This document shows positions 1 through 7,634 of a stretch of 64,000 nt of DNA, piece after piece. Source of the DNA: Sideroxydans sp. (lineage in GTDB: Bacteria; Pseudomonadota; Gammaproteobacteria; Burkholderiales; Gallionellaceae). Position 1 is the first letter of the stretch; every line of letters begins with the position of its first letter. The translations under genes were made by a program, and so were the position numbers. A model generated the notes under the pieces. The model was not told the DNA's origin, searched no databases, and saw only the letters and a program-made list of their open reading frames with translations. Location: positions 1-64,000 of the forward strand of contig VMTA01000011.1 of the NCBI GenBank assembly GCA_013791855.1, given 5' to 3'.

Positions 1-1
1 C

Positions 2-220
2 CTAATCGAGATCAGCGAAAAGGTCGGTGCCAGCATCACCTACGGTTGCCGCGAAGGCGAATGCGGCACCTGCATCATGAAGATCGTCTCCGGCATGGAA
101 CACATGAGCGAACGCTCTGTGCTGGAAGACAAAGTGCTGCAAGAGAACATGGCCGGCAGCAGCCATCGCCTCGCCTGCCAGGCACAAGTACTTGGTGGCG
201 ACATCACCGTAAAGGCTTAA
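2..220 (+). CDS. 2Fe-2S ferredoxin, C-terminal part
   Basis: The window opens inside this gene; 72 codons and the stop are visible and the start lies outside. It shows the plant-type 2Fe-2S ligand pattern C-x4-C-x2-C (YGCREGECGTC) and the later fourth cysteine in LACQA. Such ferredoxins carry single electrons, and in a nif cluster the likely use is electron supply to nitrogenase or to cofactor assembly (inference). A second, similar ferredoxin follows 34 bases downstream on the same strand, so the two look like an old tandem duplication in one operon. Confidence 0.9.
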   Translation, partial: LIEISEKVGASITYGCREGECGTCIMKIVSGMEHMSERSVLEDKVLQENMAGSSHRLACQAQVLGGDITVKA

Positions 221-254
221 CCATTTTCCAACCGCCAACTCAGGAGTAACAGCA

Positions 255-614
255 ATGCCTAACATCACTTTTTCCAGCCCCCTGCACAAAGACAAGACCG
301 TCTACGCGACAGCGGGCAGCCACACCATGACCGTACTGAAGCTGGCCAAGGACAACCACATCCCCATCGACTTCGGCTGCGAGAACGGTGAATGCGCGAC
401 TTGCCTGGTGAAGGTAACCAACCTCTCCAATAAAGGCCCGATGGCTGGCCCGCTGACTGACCGCGAGATCACCGTGCTGAAGCAGGAAGGCAAGATCACT
501 GCCGCACAGATCGAAGCGATGAAAGTGAACGACGTGGTCACCAGCGAATGGCGTCTGGCTTGCCAGATGGTGTTGCGCGACGAAGACGTGCTGATCGAAT
601 ACCCCAGCAAATAG
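255..614 (+). CDS. 2Fe-2S ferredoxin (nif-associated)
   Basis: This 119-residue protein is a plant/adrenodoxin-type 2Fe-2S ferredoxin. Cys42, Cys47 and Cys50 form the C-x4-C-x2-C loop and Cys103 is the fourth ligand. The start ATG has an AGGAG ribosome site about 8 bases upstream. It sits between another ferredoxin and nifQ with short gaps, so it is probably co-transcribed with them. By position it may pass electrons to nitrogenase or to FeMo-cofactor assembly. The sequence does not tell which of the several nif-linked ferredoxin names applies, so no symbol is given. Confidence 0.93.
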   Translation: MPNITFSSPLHKDKTVYATAGSHTMTVLKLAKDNHIPIDFGCENGECATCLVKVTNLSNKGPMAGPLTDREITVLKQEGKITAAQIEAMKVNDVVTSEWRLACQMVLRDEDVLIEYPSK

Positions 615-623
615 GAGCCGACC

Positions 624-1205
624 ATGCAGCCCGCCATCATGCAAGCAAGCACCACACCACCGCAGCCGGAAGGCCTGTATGCGGAATTGATGTCGCATGC
701 GGCCGGGCTGCCCAATGACGAACTGTTCGCGCAACTGATCGCCAGCCAGATCGCCGGCATCGGCGCATTGCCACCCGGACTCGGGCTGGATGAAGAAGTG
801 TTCGCGGCGCTGCTGTCACGCCACTTCCCCAGTATGCAACTGGTGATACGACGTGCCGAGTGCACAAGCAATGAACGCGAGCTGGAACACGAAGATGTGC
901 GCGCGCTGATCCTCGAACATCGCGCCGACCTCGATGTATCCGAGGTATGGATGGCGGAGATCGTCACCACCGCCTGCATGGCGAACGACCATCTGTGGCA
1001 GGACCTCGGCCTGTGGTCGCGCAAATATCTCAGCCAGCTGATGACCGAGAACTTCCCCACCCTTGCCGCCAAGAACGACAAGGACATGAAGTGGAAGAAA
1101 TTCCTCTACAAGCAACTGTGCGAGAAGGAAGAGATACGCGTCTGCCGCGCGCCGAGTTGCGAGGTGTGTGCGGATTACGCAAAGTGTTTCGGGCCGGAAG
1201 AATAA
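624..1205 (+). CDS. nifQ: NifQ, molybdenum donor for FeMo-cofactor
   Basis: The 193-residue product ends with C-x4-C-x2-C-x5-C (Cys174, Cys179, Cys182, Cys188), the diagnostic NifQ motif that holds a Mo-Fe-S cluster. NifQ supplies molybdenum to the NifEN/NifH complex during FeMo-cofactor synthesis in the cytoplasm. An AGGAG-like site precedes the start, and the gene begins 9 bases after the ferredoxin stop, which indicates one transcript. Its presence implies a molybdenum nitrogenase, with nifHDK presumably outside the window on the left. Confidence 0.95.
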   Translation: MQPAIMQASTTPPQPEGLYAELMSHAAGLPNDELFAQLIASQIAGIGALPPGLGLDEEVFAALLSRHFPSMQLVIRRAECTSNERELEHEDVRALILEHRADLDVSEVWMAEIVTTACMANDHLWQDLGLWSRKYLSQLMTENFPTLAAKNDKDMKWKKFLYKQLCEKEEIRVCRAPSCEVCADYAKCFGPEE

Positions 1206-1213
1206 ATGTGCAC

Positions 1214-1339
1214 CGTCATTCCCGCGAAAGCGGGAATCCAGCGAATTTCACACCTCCTGCGAAGCAGTCAAAACCGCTGTTGCACCGCTTCGCAGGAAGA
1301 TTTAGAAGCGTCTGGATTCCCGCCTGCGCGGGAATGACG
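1214..1339. repeat. REP-like inverted doublet (REPIN-type), copy 1
   Basis: Two 28-base palindromic units at 1214-1241 and 1312-1339, each built on ATTCCCGC...GCGGGAAT, face each other. Between them are further inverted arms of 11 bases, TCCTGCGAAGC and GCTTCGCAGGA, so the whole 126-base stretch can fold as one long hairpin. It fills the gap between nifQ and draG. Similar units occur at 5157-5224, 31535-31566 and 54039-54160. Confidence 0.85.
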
Positions 1340-1352
1340 GAGTCACTGCAAA

Positions 1353-2225
1353 ATGTCCGCTTCTGACCGCGCCATCGCTGCATACCTCGGCCTCGCCATC
1401 GGCGATGCGCTGGGTGCGACGGTGGAGTTCATGACACCGCGCGAGATCAAAGCCAAATTCGGTGTGCATGACAAGCTCATCGGCGGCGGCTGGCTGCATC
1501 TGAAACCCGGCCAGGTCACCGACGACACCACCATGTCGCTCGCACTCGGCACCTCCATCCTCAAAGCAGGCAAGGTCGATGCGCATGCCGCCGCGCAAGC
1601 CTTCGACGACTGGATGCGCGGCAAGCCGGTGGATATCGGCAACACCGTGCGCCGCAACTTGCTGCAATTCCGCAAGACGGGAAACCCCGAAGCCCCCTAC
1701 TCCGACCACGATGCCGGCAACGGCGCCGCGATGCGCGTGCTGCCGGTCGCGCTCGCCACCTTCGGCCAGAGCGAAGACGCGGTGCGCGCCGCCTGCCGCG
1801 CACAAGCGCATGTCACCCACCATTGCGCACTCTCAGATGCGGCGTGTGAATGTCTGGTGCTGATGGTGCAAGACGCACTGCGCGGCGCAAGCAAGAACGA
1901 CCTGCTGCACAAATACGCCCACCCGCTCGCACTTCAACATCCCTTGTTCAAATTCCGCGCCATCAAACCCGCCGCCAACCCCAGCGGCTACATCGCCGAC
2001 ACCATGCCCGCCGTGTTCCAAAGTTTCTTCGACACTGATGATCTGCACGACTGCCTGGTCGATGTAGTCAATCGTGGCGGCGATGCCGACACCACCGGTG
2101 CGATTGCGGGCATGCTGGCGGGGGCGATGTATGGCACCGAGGCTATTCAGAATGATTGGCTAAAGGGATTGGATCCGCAGACACGTACTTTGTGCGAGAT
2201 GCAGGCGCAGGCGCTGCTGCGTTGA
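1353..2225 (+). CDS. draG: ADP-ribosylglycohydrolase, DraG type
   Basis: The 290-residue protein belongs to the ADP-ribosylglycohydrolase family. It carries the metal-binding TDDTTM motif (residues 56-61) and the C-terminal GGDADTTG motif (242-249), which together coordinate the di-metal centre. DraG removes ADP-ribose from an arginine of dinitrogenase reductase (NifH) and so reactivates nitrogenase after ammonium or dark switch-off. The length matches known DraG proteins and the gene follows nifQ, which favours this role over a general crystallin-J1-like hydrolase. The partner DraT is not in the window. A REP-like doublet separates it from nifQ. Confidence 0.85.
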   Translation: MSASDRAIAAYLGLAIGDALGATVEFMTPREIKAKFGVHDKLIGGGWLHLKPGQVTDDTTMSLALGTSILKAGKVDAHAAAQAFDDWMRGKPVDIGNTVRRNLLQFRKTGNPEAPYSDHDAGNGAAMRVLPVALATFGQSEDAVRAACRAQAHVTHHCALSDAACECLVLMVQDALRGASKNDLLHKYAHPLALQHPLFKFRAIKPAANPSGYIADTMPAVFQSFFDTDDLHDCLVDVVNRGGDADTTGAIAGMLAGAMYGTEAIQNDWLKGLDPQTRTLCEMQAQALLR

Positions 2226-2377
2226 ATAATCAGGAGCGCACTTCTGTTACCGGCTATCAAGTGACAAATAGGGCTTTGCTATGACAGAAGATCGTCTACC
2301 TTAGCGATTATTTTGGCAACCAAATGATAGGAACAGCCCCACCCAGCCGGAATAATCTAAAACAGTAATTTTTTTAA

Positions 2378-3088
2378 TTACGTACCTTCTGGCTCAGTTA
2401 GGGCAGAATCGATCAAGGCGCACATCCTCCCTAGTCCATATATTTCAGCAGACTTCTCTAAATACAGAGTTTCATAATCCAGTGCATCAACAATCTTGTA
2501 GGTGTCTTTTTCTTTTTTTCTATAACTCTTCTTTACAGCACTTAAGACCTTATTTATTTCACTAGCTGGGTGGGGAATTAATTCAACTTGAATCGTTGAT
2601 AAGTCATATCCCAAAATCTCACTAACTTTTCCTAAAGTTAGTTGCGAATCAATGAGGCTAAAAAAGTTTGGGGCAGCCATAAACCATGCTTCCGTTTCCT
2701 GGACTGCTATAACAACCTCGATATTTCCCCCCCATAGATCTTCAAGGAGTTTATCTGCCGCTGCATTTTTATCCGCACTTACTTTTTTTACGTTGGAACC
2801 CGTGTACTGATCTCGTAATCCAAAAATATTTTGGAACCCTTTAGACTTGAAGTTCTCAGCATTTTCATCAACGTATGAACGCACCTTCTCATCATTTCCA
2901 ACATCAATAATTCTTATAATAAAGTCAGCTTCAGCCGGCTTCCCTCGCTCCCTTACCTTAATTAACGAATCACCTCGGTATTCTTCACTTACAACATGAA
3001 GTTGCAAGGTGACTGCAAGATGCTCAATAAACCTCTCAATGAATATTCTTTCCGTTTGCCCTTCCACTACAAAGAATGATTTCTTCAT
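2378..3088 (-). CDS. DUF4276-like protein (TOPRIM-like), putative defence effector
   Basis: This 236-residue protein starts with a hydrophobic strand and VEGQTE (residues 8-13), the pattern seen at the catalytic glutamate of TOPRIM-like DUF4276 proteins; this family call is from memory of the motif. It lies 3 bases after an SMC/ABC-type ATPase gene and is surely co-transcribed with it. ATPase plus TOPRIM-like pairs (OLD/Gabija, PARIS AriA-AriB) are anti-phage systems, so a nuclease effector role is a fair inference. Base composition is clearly more AT-rich than the nif genes on both sides, a sign of transfer. Confidence 0.65.
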   Translation of the reverse strand: MKKSFFVVEGQTERIFIERFIEHLAVTLQLHVVSEEYRGDSLIKVRERGKPAEADFIIRIIDVGNDEKVRSYVDENAENFKSKGFQNIFGLRDQYTGSNVKKVSADKNAAADKLLEDLWGGNIEVVIAVQETEAWFMAAPNFFSLIDSQLTLGKVSEILGYDLSTIQVELIPHPASEINKVLSAVKKSYRKKEKDTYKIVDALDYETLYLEKSAEIYGLGRMCALIDSALTEPEGT

Positions 3089-3091
3089 TTT

Positions 3092-4255
3092 TCATTCTTT
3101 GCTCTTTTTTAAGAAAAATTTCTTAGCGAAGAAATCAAAGTTATTTCCTCCGTACTCCTCAAAATCTTCAAAAGCATCTGGGACATTCCTTGGGTTAAAA
3201 GTGCTGACTATCCCTTTTTCACGGTTAATAACACACCAATATTTTAGTGGCACTTTATTCATTACGAAGCGGTCATTAGTTGTCATCACAAGCTGAAAGC
3301 TACCTTGTTCTGCGATATCAATCAGAATAGAAATGAGCTTAGTAGACCTCTCGTAATCCAATCCTTCCCCCACGTCATCAACCAAAATAAATGGAGATTT
3401 TTTGCTTAAGAAGTTAAATCTGAACTGTGCCAAAATCACAAATGCGCAATACATTCCATGTGAAATGGCATTCTGCATAAGAGGTTTGGCAACACCCTTT
3501 TCTTTCAAAAAGATTGCTTCTGGTTGCTTTGGCGTACCGAAATTTATTGGTACTGGGCTGGGTATATTAGTTACACCAAAATCATTAATTTCATAACCAA
3601 TCTCCTTCATGTCCTCAATAATTGACTTCTTGAAGGCTACAGCGAAATTTGTCAGCGCATACTTTACTAGCGCAACTACATCTCGACCGAATTGAAACTG
3701 TTCAGTTGCAGCGCCTGATACCTCTCCACCCCCAATGGAAATTGCGTTTTCACTATTATCAGCAAATCTATAATACTGAAAAGTCTGAGCCCACCCATGT
3801 AGCAGTTCCAAATATCCGTGTTGGATATTGTCGCGTCTGCTAGCAACAGCAAGGCTATTCTCCGGTATCTGAACCTGTACCTTTTCGTCCAACTTTTCAA
3901 AGTACATCTCTCCCGAGCTGTACTTGTTTGAGTTGCTGCTAAGTTTTAATTTTTCCACATCATTAATAGTTAGCCTCTCAATTTTGACTTTCCTATGTTC
4001 AATTTCAAGCTCATAAGTAATTCGCGAATTATTCTCATCGTCAACAAACGTGGCTTCATAGTAAGTTGAGTCGAAATTGGGGCGCGTCTTTCCTGTAATG
4101 AGGCCAGCGAGCCCATTAAGGACTCGTGTCGTCCGAGTTTTTCCTGCTGCATTTTTCCCAACAATTAAGTTGATATTTGTAAGAGATAGATCAGAAATTG
4201 CCCATTCTGCTGGCGTGCCAGCAAATTCTGAGTATTTGAGTGATGCGAGCCGCAT
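3092..4255 (-). CDS. AAA/ABC-type ATPase, putative defence sensor
   Basis: The 387-residue protein has a Walker A motif GKNAAGKT (33-40), a Walker B FILVDD (289-294) followed by a D-loop-like GEGLD, and a switch-like TTND (about 327-330). The middle region is poorly conserved to my eye. This is the AAA_15/AAA_21 type of ABC ATPase found in OLD-like and PARIS-like defence pairs, here with a separate TOPRIM-like partner 3 bases downstream. The gene is AT-rich compared with its neighbours. A 21-base palindrome lies 45-65 bases upstream of the start and may be its operator. An abortive-infection role is an inference. Confidence 0.75.
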   Translation of the reverse strand: MRLASLKYSEFAGTPAEWAISDLSLTNINLIVGKNAAGKTRTTRVLNGLAGLITGKTRPNFDSTYYEATFVDDENNSRITYELEIEHRKVKIERLTINDVEKLKLSSNSNKYSSGEMYFEKLDEKVQVQIPENSLAVASRRDNIQHGYLELLHGWAQTFQYYRFADNSENAISIGGGEVSGAATEQFQFGRDVVALVKYALTNFAVAFKKSIIEDMKEIGYEINDFGVTNIPSPVPINFGTPKQPEAIFLKEKGVAKPLMQNAISHGMYCAFVILAQFRFNFLSKKSPFILVDDVGEGLDYERSTKLISILIDIAEQGSFQLVMTTNDRFVMNKVPLKYWCVINREKGIVSTFNPRNVPDAFEDFEEYGGNNFDFFAKKFFLKKSKE

Positions 4256-4299
4256 GGCTATTTTTCCTGACAGTGAATATTCGACAAATACTAGCAGTA

Positions 4300-4320
4300 T
4301 TGTCTTTATAGTAAAGACAA
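4300..4320. promoter_or_regulatory. Perfect palindrome upstream of ATPase/TOPRIM operon
   Basis: Arms TTGTCTTTA and TAAAGACAA flank a 3-base centre. It lies 45-65 bases upstream of the ATPase start codon. On the minus strand, TTTACT and TAGTAT boxes with a 16-base spacer overlap or follow it, which could be the promoter. An operator for a repressor is likely but unproven. Confidence 0.5.
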
Positions 4321-4485
4321 AATACCCAAATCAATGGGCTAGGACTGATATATTTATTTGCGAGAAGATGCACGGGGCGTGCCTTCCATTGTGACATTCC
4401 AGAGTCAAGGTGAGCACATTAGCTATGAGTTACAAGCCGTCCTACCACTTAACAACAACTTCAGCATCGATTCACGCTTGACGCC

Positions 4486-4524
4486 AGAACGAACGTTCTT
4501 TACAGTACGAAGAACGTTCGTTCT
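4486..4524. promoter_or_regulatory. Twin GAAC-N4-GTTC boxes, probable SOS operator of umuD
   Basis: Two copies of GAAC-N4-GTTC sit at 4487-4498 and 4512-4523. Together they form a 39-base inverted repeat with 15-base arms (AGAACGAACGTTCTT and its complement) around a 9-base centre. The boxes end 14 bases before the umuD start. This spacing pattern matches the LexA/DinR site of Gram-positive bacteria rather than the CTGT-N8-ACAG of gammaproteobacteria. Assignment as LexA site is by position. Confidence 0.65.
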
Positions 4525-4537
4525 GTAAGAGATAGCC

Positions 4538-5017
4538 ATGAATCGCCTGACCCCAAACACCTCGTTGCGCAGCGCGCCCATGCCACACACAGCCCTGCTG
4601 TCGATGACGCGCCCCAACCGCACCATGTTCGAAAAGCAACGCGCCTTGCTGCGCAAGGCCGTTCCAGCCGGATTCCCGTCACCCGCCGACGACTACGTGG
4701 AACGCCGGCTGAGCCTTGACGAGCATCTGATCCAGCACAAGGAATCCACCTTCTTCATGCGCGTGGCCGGTCACTCCATGCGCGAGCTGGGCATCTACGA
4801 CGGCGACCTGCTGATCATCGACCGTGCGCTGCCCGCCACGCAAGACTGCGTGGTGGTCGCGGTGATCGACGGCGAGTTCACCGTGAAGCAACTGCACTAC
4901 ACCCCGCAAGGCAAAGTGCTGCGCGCAGCCCACCCGGACTATCCCGACATTGTCATCAGCGACGAACAGGATTTTTCCATCTGGGGGGTGGTGCAGTGGA
5001 ATGTGCATAAGGTTTAA
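4538..5017 (+). CDS. umuD: UmuD, SOS mutagenesis S24 peptidase
   Basis: The 159-residue protein has the LexA/UmuD fold: a cleavage site Ala44-Gly45 before FPSPADDYVE, nucleophile Ser80 in GHSMRE and general base Lys117 in FTVKQL. These positions are exactly 20 higher than in E. coli UmuD, so the protein either has an N-terminal extension or starts at a later Met (15, 23 or 30). RecA-stimulated self-cleavage yields UmuD', a subunit of DNA polymerase V. umuC follows after a 248-base gap filled with repeats. Twin palindromic boxes just upstream suggest SOS control. Confidence 0.93.
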   Translation: MNRLTPNTSLRSAPMPHTALLSMTRPNRTMFEKQRALLRKAVPAGFPSPADDYVERRLSLDEHLIQHKESTFFMRVAGHSMRELGIYDGDLLIIDRALPATQDCVVVAVIDGEFTVKQLHYTPQGKVLRAAHPDYPDIVISDEQDFSIWGVVQWNVHKV

Positions 5018-5026
5018 AAATCCGAA

Positions 5027-5107
5027 CGTAGGATGGGTGGAGCGATAGCGATACCCATCATTTTTCGACATGAGCGATGGGTATCGCTGCGCTCCACCCA
5101 TCCTACG
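5027..5107. repeat. Long inverted repeat between umuD and umuC
   Basis: Arms beginning CGTAGGATGGGTGGAGCG and ending with the complement enclose an 81-base imperfect palindrome with inner arms GCGATACCCATC/GATGGGTATCGC. It is an intergenic hairpin element. It lies directly behind umuD and may uncouple umuD from umuC expression. Confidence 0.8.
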
Positions 5108-5156
5108 ATTTCGGTTCCGGCTTGCCCGGCTTAGAGCATCGCAGTTATTCGGTTCT

Positions 5157-5224
5157 GTCGTTCCCGCGCAGGCGGGAACCCAGTTGAATAAAGACACTGG
5201 ATCCCCGCCTTCGCGGGGATGACG
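5157..5224. repeat. REP-like inverted doublet, copy 2
   Basis: Units at 5157-5183 (GTTCCCGC...GCGGGAAC core) and 5197-5224 (ATCCCCGC...GCGGGGAT core) face each other across 13 bases. It is the tightest of the three doublets in the window and ends 41 bases before umuC. Confidence 0.8.
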
Positions 5225-5265
5225 AATAAATCAGCGCTTACTTTGAATCTTCAGAGGTCCCCGGA

Positions 5266-6543
5266 ATGAAACGCGCCATCGCACTGGTCGATTGCAATAA
5301 CTTCTATGTGTCGTGCGAACGCCTGTTCCAGCCCAAGCTGGAAGGCAAGCCGGTAGTGGTGCTCTCCAACAACGATGGTTGCGTGGTGTCGCGCTCTCAG
5401 GAGGTGAAGGACCTCGGCATGAAGATGGCGGTGCCCTGGTATCAGATGAAGGCGCTCTCCAAGCGGCACGGCATCGTGGCCTTCTCTTCCAACTACGCCT
5501 TATATGCCGACCTCTCCAACCGCGTGATGTCGCTGCTGTCTCAGTTCAGCCCGCAGCAGGAGGTGTATTCCATCGATGAATCCTTTCTGGAGCTGACCGG
5601 CATGCCCGGCAGCCACAGCGAGTACGGGCAACTCATGCGTCACACCATTCGCCAGTGCGTGGGCATCCCGGTGTGTGTGGGCATCGCCCCGAGCAAGACG
5701 CTGGCCAAACTGGCCAACTATGTCGCCAAGAAACAGCCGCAGCGCAACAGCGTGTGCGACTTCAACAGCATGGATGAAGATGAGCTGGATGCGTTGCTCG
5801 CCACCATAGAAGTGGGCGAGGTGTGGGGCGTGGGTCGGCGCACCGCGCCGAAGTTGCAGGAGATCGGCATCCGCAGTGTGCTCGACCTGAAGCGCGCACC
5901 GGCCAAACAATTGCGCACCCAGTTCAGCGTGGTGTTCGAACGCATCGTGTCGGAGCTGAACGGTGTCGCCTGTCTGGAGCTGGACGACCTGCCGCACGAC
6001 AAGCAGCAGATCATCTGCTCGCGCTCGTTCGGCATGCTCACTTCCAGTCTGGACGATCTGGAACAAGCGGCCATCGCCTACACCACGCGCGCCGTGGAGA
6101 AGCTGCGCCAGCAAAAGTCCCTCGCCGGTGCGCTGCACATCTATGTGCGCACCAACCCGCACCGTGAGCAGGACAGGCAATACCAGCAAGGCATCCTCGT
6201 TCCGCTGGATGAACCAGGAGACGACACGCGCGTATTTTGCAAAGCGGCGCTACACGGCCTGCGCCAGATCTACCGCACGGGTTATGCCTATCAGAAGGTC
6301 GGTGTGATGCTGGCCGAGATCATCCCCGCCAGCGAACGCCCGCGCACCTTGTTCGACGACGATGCCGCACGCGAACGATCGAAGTCACTGATGAACGCCC
6401 TCGACCACATCAACCGCCGCATGGGCAGCGGCACGCTCAGATTATTGGGAGAAGGCGCGAACCAGAGTTGGGCGATGCGCCGGGAGAGCAGTTCGCGGCG
6501 CTATACGACGGAGTGGGATGGCTTACTGACTTGCAACTGCTGA
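5266..6543 (+). CDS. umuC: UmuC, Y-family DNA polymerase V catalytic subunit
   Basis: The 425-residue protein shows the Y-family palm motifs DCNNFYVSCERLF (near residue 9) and YSIDESFLEL (near 103), which hold the metal-binding acidic residues, followed by helix-hairpin-helix and little-finger regions. Length matches E. coli UmuC (422). With UmuD'2 it makes the translesion polymerase V. The start is preceded by a GAGG-like ribosome site. Unlike in E. coli, umuD and umuC do not overlap but are split by two repeat elements. Confidence 0.96.
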   Translation: MKRAIALVDCNNFYVSCERLFQPKLEGKPVVVLSNNDGCVVSRSQEVKDLGMKMAVPWYQMKALSKRHGIVAFSSNYALYADLSNRVMSLLSQFSPQQEVYSIDESFLELTGMPGSHSEYGQLMRHTIRQCVGIPVCVGIAPSKTLAKLANYVAKKQPQRNSVCDFNSMDEDELDALLATIEVGEVWGVGRRTAPKLQEIGIRSVLDLKRAPAKQLRTQFSVVFERIVSELNGVACLELDDLPHDKQQIICSRSFGMLTSSLDDLEQAAIAYTTRAVEKLRQQKSLAGALHIYVRTNPHREQDRQYQQGILVPLDEPGDDTRVFCKAALHGLRQIYRTGYAYQKVGVMLAEIIPASERPRTLFDDDAARERSKSLMNALDHINRRMGSGTLRLLGEGANQSWAMRRESSSRRYTTEWDGLLTCNC

Positions 6544-6583
6544 TTACGTTCAGCCATTCCTTGCTTTCAACATCTTGACGGGG

Positions 6584-6598
6584 TACGCCATTGGCGTA
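6584..6598. promoter_or_regulatory. Palindromic operator of toxin-antitoxin module
   Basis: TACGCCA-T-TGGCGTA is a perfect 15-base palindrome that ends 8 bases before the toxin ATG. It lies between a TTGACG box (6575-6580) and a TATATT box (6597-6602) with a 16-base spacer. Antitoxins of the HigA/NadS type repress their own operons through such sites. Confidence 0.6.
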
Positions 6599-6606
6599 TA
6601 TTGACC

Positions 6607-6918
6607 ATGCTTTTCATTGAAACGCCAACCTTCACGCGACTGATCGATGCGCTACTGGATGTTGATGAATATGCCAAGTTGCAGGAAGAACTGCTCAAAC
6701 GCCCGGATGCAGGAGACCTCATCAAAAACGGCGGCGGTATCCGCAAGTTGCGATGGAAACGGGCGGGTAGCGGCAAGAGCGGCGGTATTCGGGTGATCTA
6801 TTACTGGATCACCGAAGACGAACAGATATTGATGTTGCTGGCTTACCCCAAAAACGCAAAAGACAATCTGACCAATCAGGAAACTGCATTGCTGCGGAAA
6901 CTGGTCAAGGAGCTGTAA
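6607..6918 (+). CDS. RelE/HigB-type toxin
   Basis: The product of about 103 residues begins MLFIETPTFTR and contains LRKLRWKRAGSGKSGGIRVIYYW-type strands with basic residues, typical of the RelE/ParE superfamily branch often called HigB-2. These toxins cleave mRNA on the ribosome. I start at the ATG rather than the TTG six bases earlier because family members begin M-x-FIET. The antitoxin gene follows after 2 bases. Toxin-first order is normal for this group. Confidence 0.85.
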   Translation: MLFIETPTFTRLIDALLDVDEYAKLQEELLKRPDAGDLIKNGGGIRKLRWKRAGSGKSGGIRVIYYWITEDEQILMLLAYPKNAKDNLTNQETALLRKLVKEL

Positions 6919-6920
6919 AA

Positions 6921-7211
6921 ATGGACAAGACACTTTTTGAAGATTTGAAACAAAGCCTGCATGAAGCTGCCGCCATTCGGCGTGGCAAGACTGCACCGGG
7001 CCGCGTCACAGAAATACAACCTCCCGATGCCAAAGCGATACGCGCAAAGGTCGGCTTGAGCCAGACCGAGTTCGCCCAACTGATAGGCGTGAAAGTCGCC
7101 ACACTGAGAAACTGGGAACAGAACCGCCGCCAACCAACCGGAGCTGCCGCCGCATTACTGACCATCGTGGAGAAAGAACCGGATGCAGCGCTACGAGCAT
7201 TACATGCTTAG
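6921..7211 (+). CDS. HigA/NadS-type antitoxin, XRE-family regulator
   Basis: The 96-residue protein has a Cro/C1 helix-turn-helix in its C-terminal half (KVGLSQTEFAQLIGVKVATLRNWEQ). The N-terminal segment probably wraps the toxin. It is encoded 2 bases after the toxin and should bind the palindrome at 6584-6598 to autorepress. The module converges with the end of the nif operon, with a gap of only 15 bases. Confidence 0.87.
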   Translation: MDKTLFEDLKQSLHEAAAIRRGKTAPGRVTEIQPPDAKAIRAKVGLSQTEFAQLIGVKVATLRNWEQNRRQPTGAAAALLTIVEKEPDAALRALHA

Positions 7212-7226
7212 TAACAAATCCAGTCT

Positions 7227-7634
7227 TCAGCCGAACAGCCCATCGCGCAGAAAAGCCTTGTAGCTTTTCATAACCAGTTTCGGTATCTCCTCTTCGGCCT
7301 GCACGCGCAGGCTATGAATACGTTCGCGTGCCTCGGCGTTGTCTTGCGTGCGCATCGTACGGATAGCCTCATGTACTGCCGCACCCAGCATGGGTGCGGA
7401 GCTGTGGTGGACAACATCGTAGATTGCCATGATGGCGGCCATCTCGCCCTGTGACATCTTGCATTTTCCATCGAGTATCTTCAGTACCACTGCCGTGGTG
7501 CAATCCACTTGCTCGGCATCGAAGCCGGTTTCCAGCGCCCACTCCGCAGCGGGATGCTCACTGGCTTCGCGTGTATTGGTTCCGACATAACCTGACGGTA
7601 AGTCTCCACCGAAACTCACTTCGTTCGTTTTCAT
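7227..7634 (-). CDS. Unknown protein at end of nif operon (135 aa)
   Basis: I do not recognise this family. The 135-residue protein is soluble and largely helical by composition, with two cysteines close together (CTTAVVLKILDGKC) and a charged C-terminal helix (EARERIHSLRVQAEEEIPK). Its start overlaps the stop of the preceding gene as ATGA, so it is translationally coupled to the CCA-like protein and is the last gene of the nifU-S-V-W-Z-M transcript. A role in nitrogen fixation is only an inference from this coupling. Confidence 0.75.
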   Translation of the reverse strand: MKTNEVSFGGDLPSGYVGTNTREASEHPAAEWALETGFDAEQVDCTTAVVLKILDGKCKMSQGEMAAIMAIYDVVHHSSAPMLGAAVHEAIRTMRTQDNAEARERIHSLRVQAEEEIPKLVMKSYKAFLRDGLFG

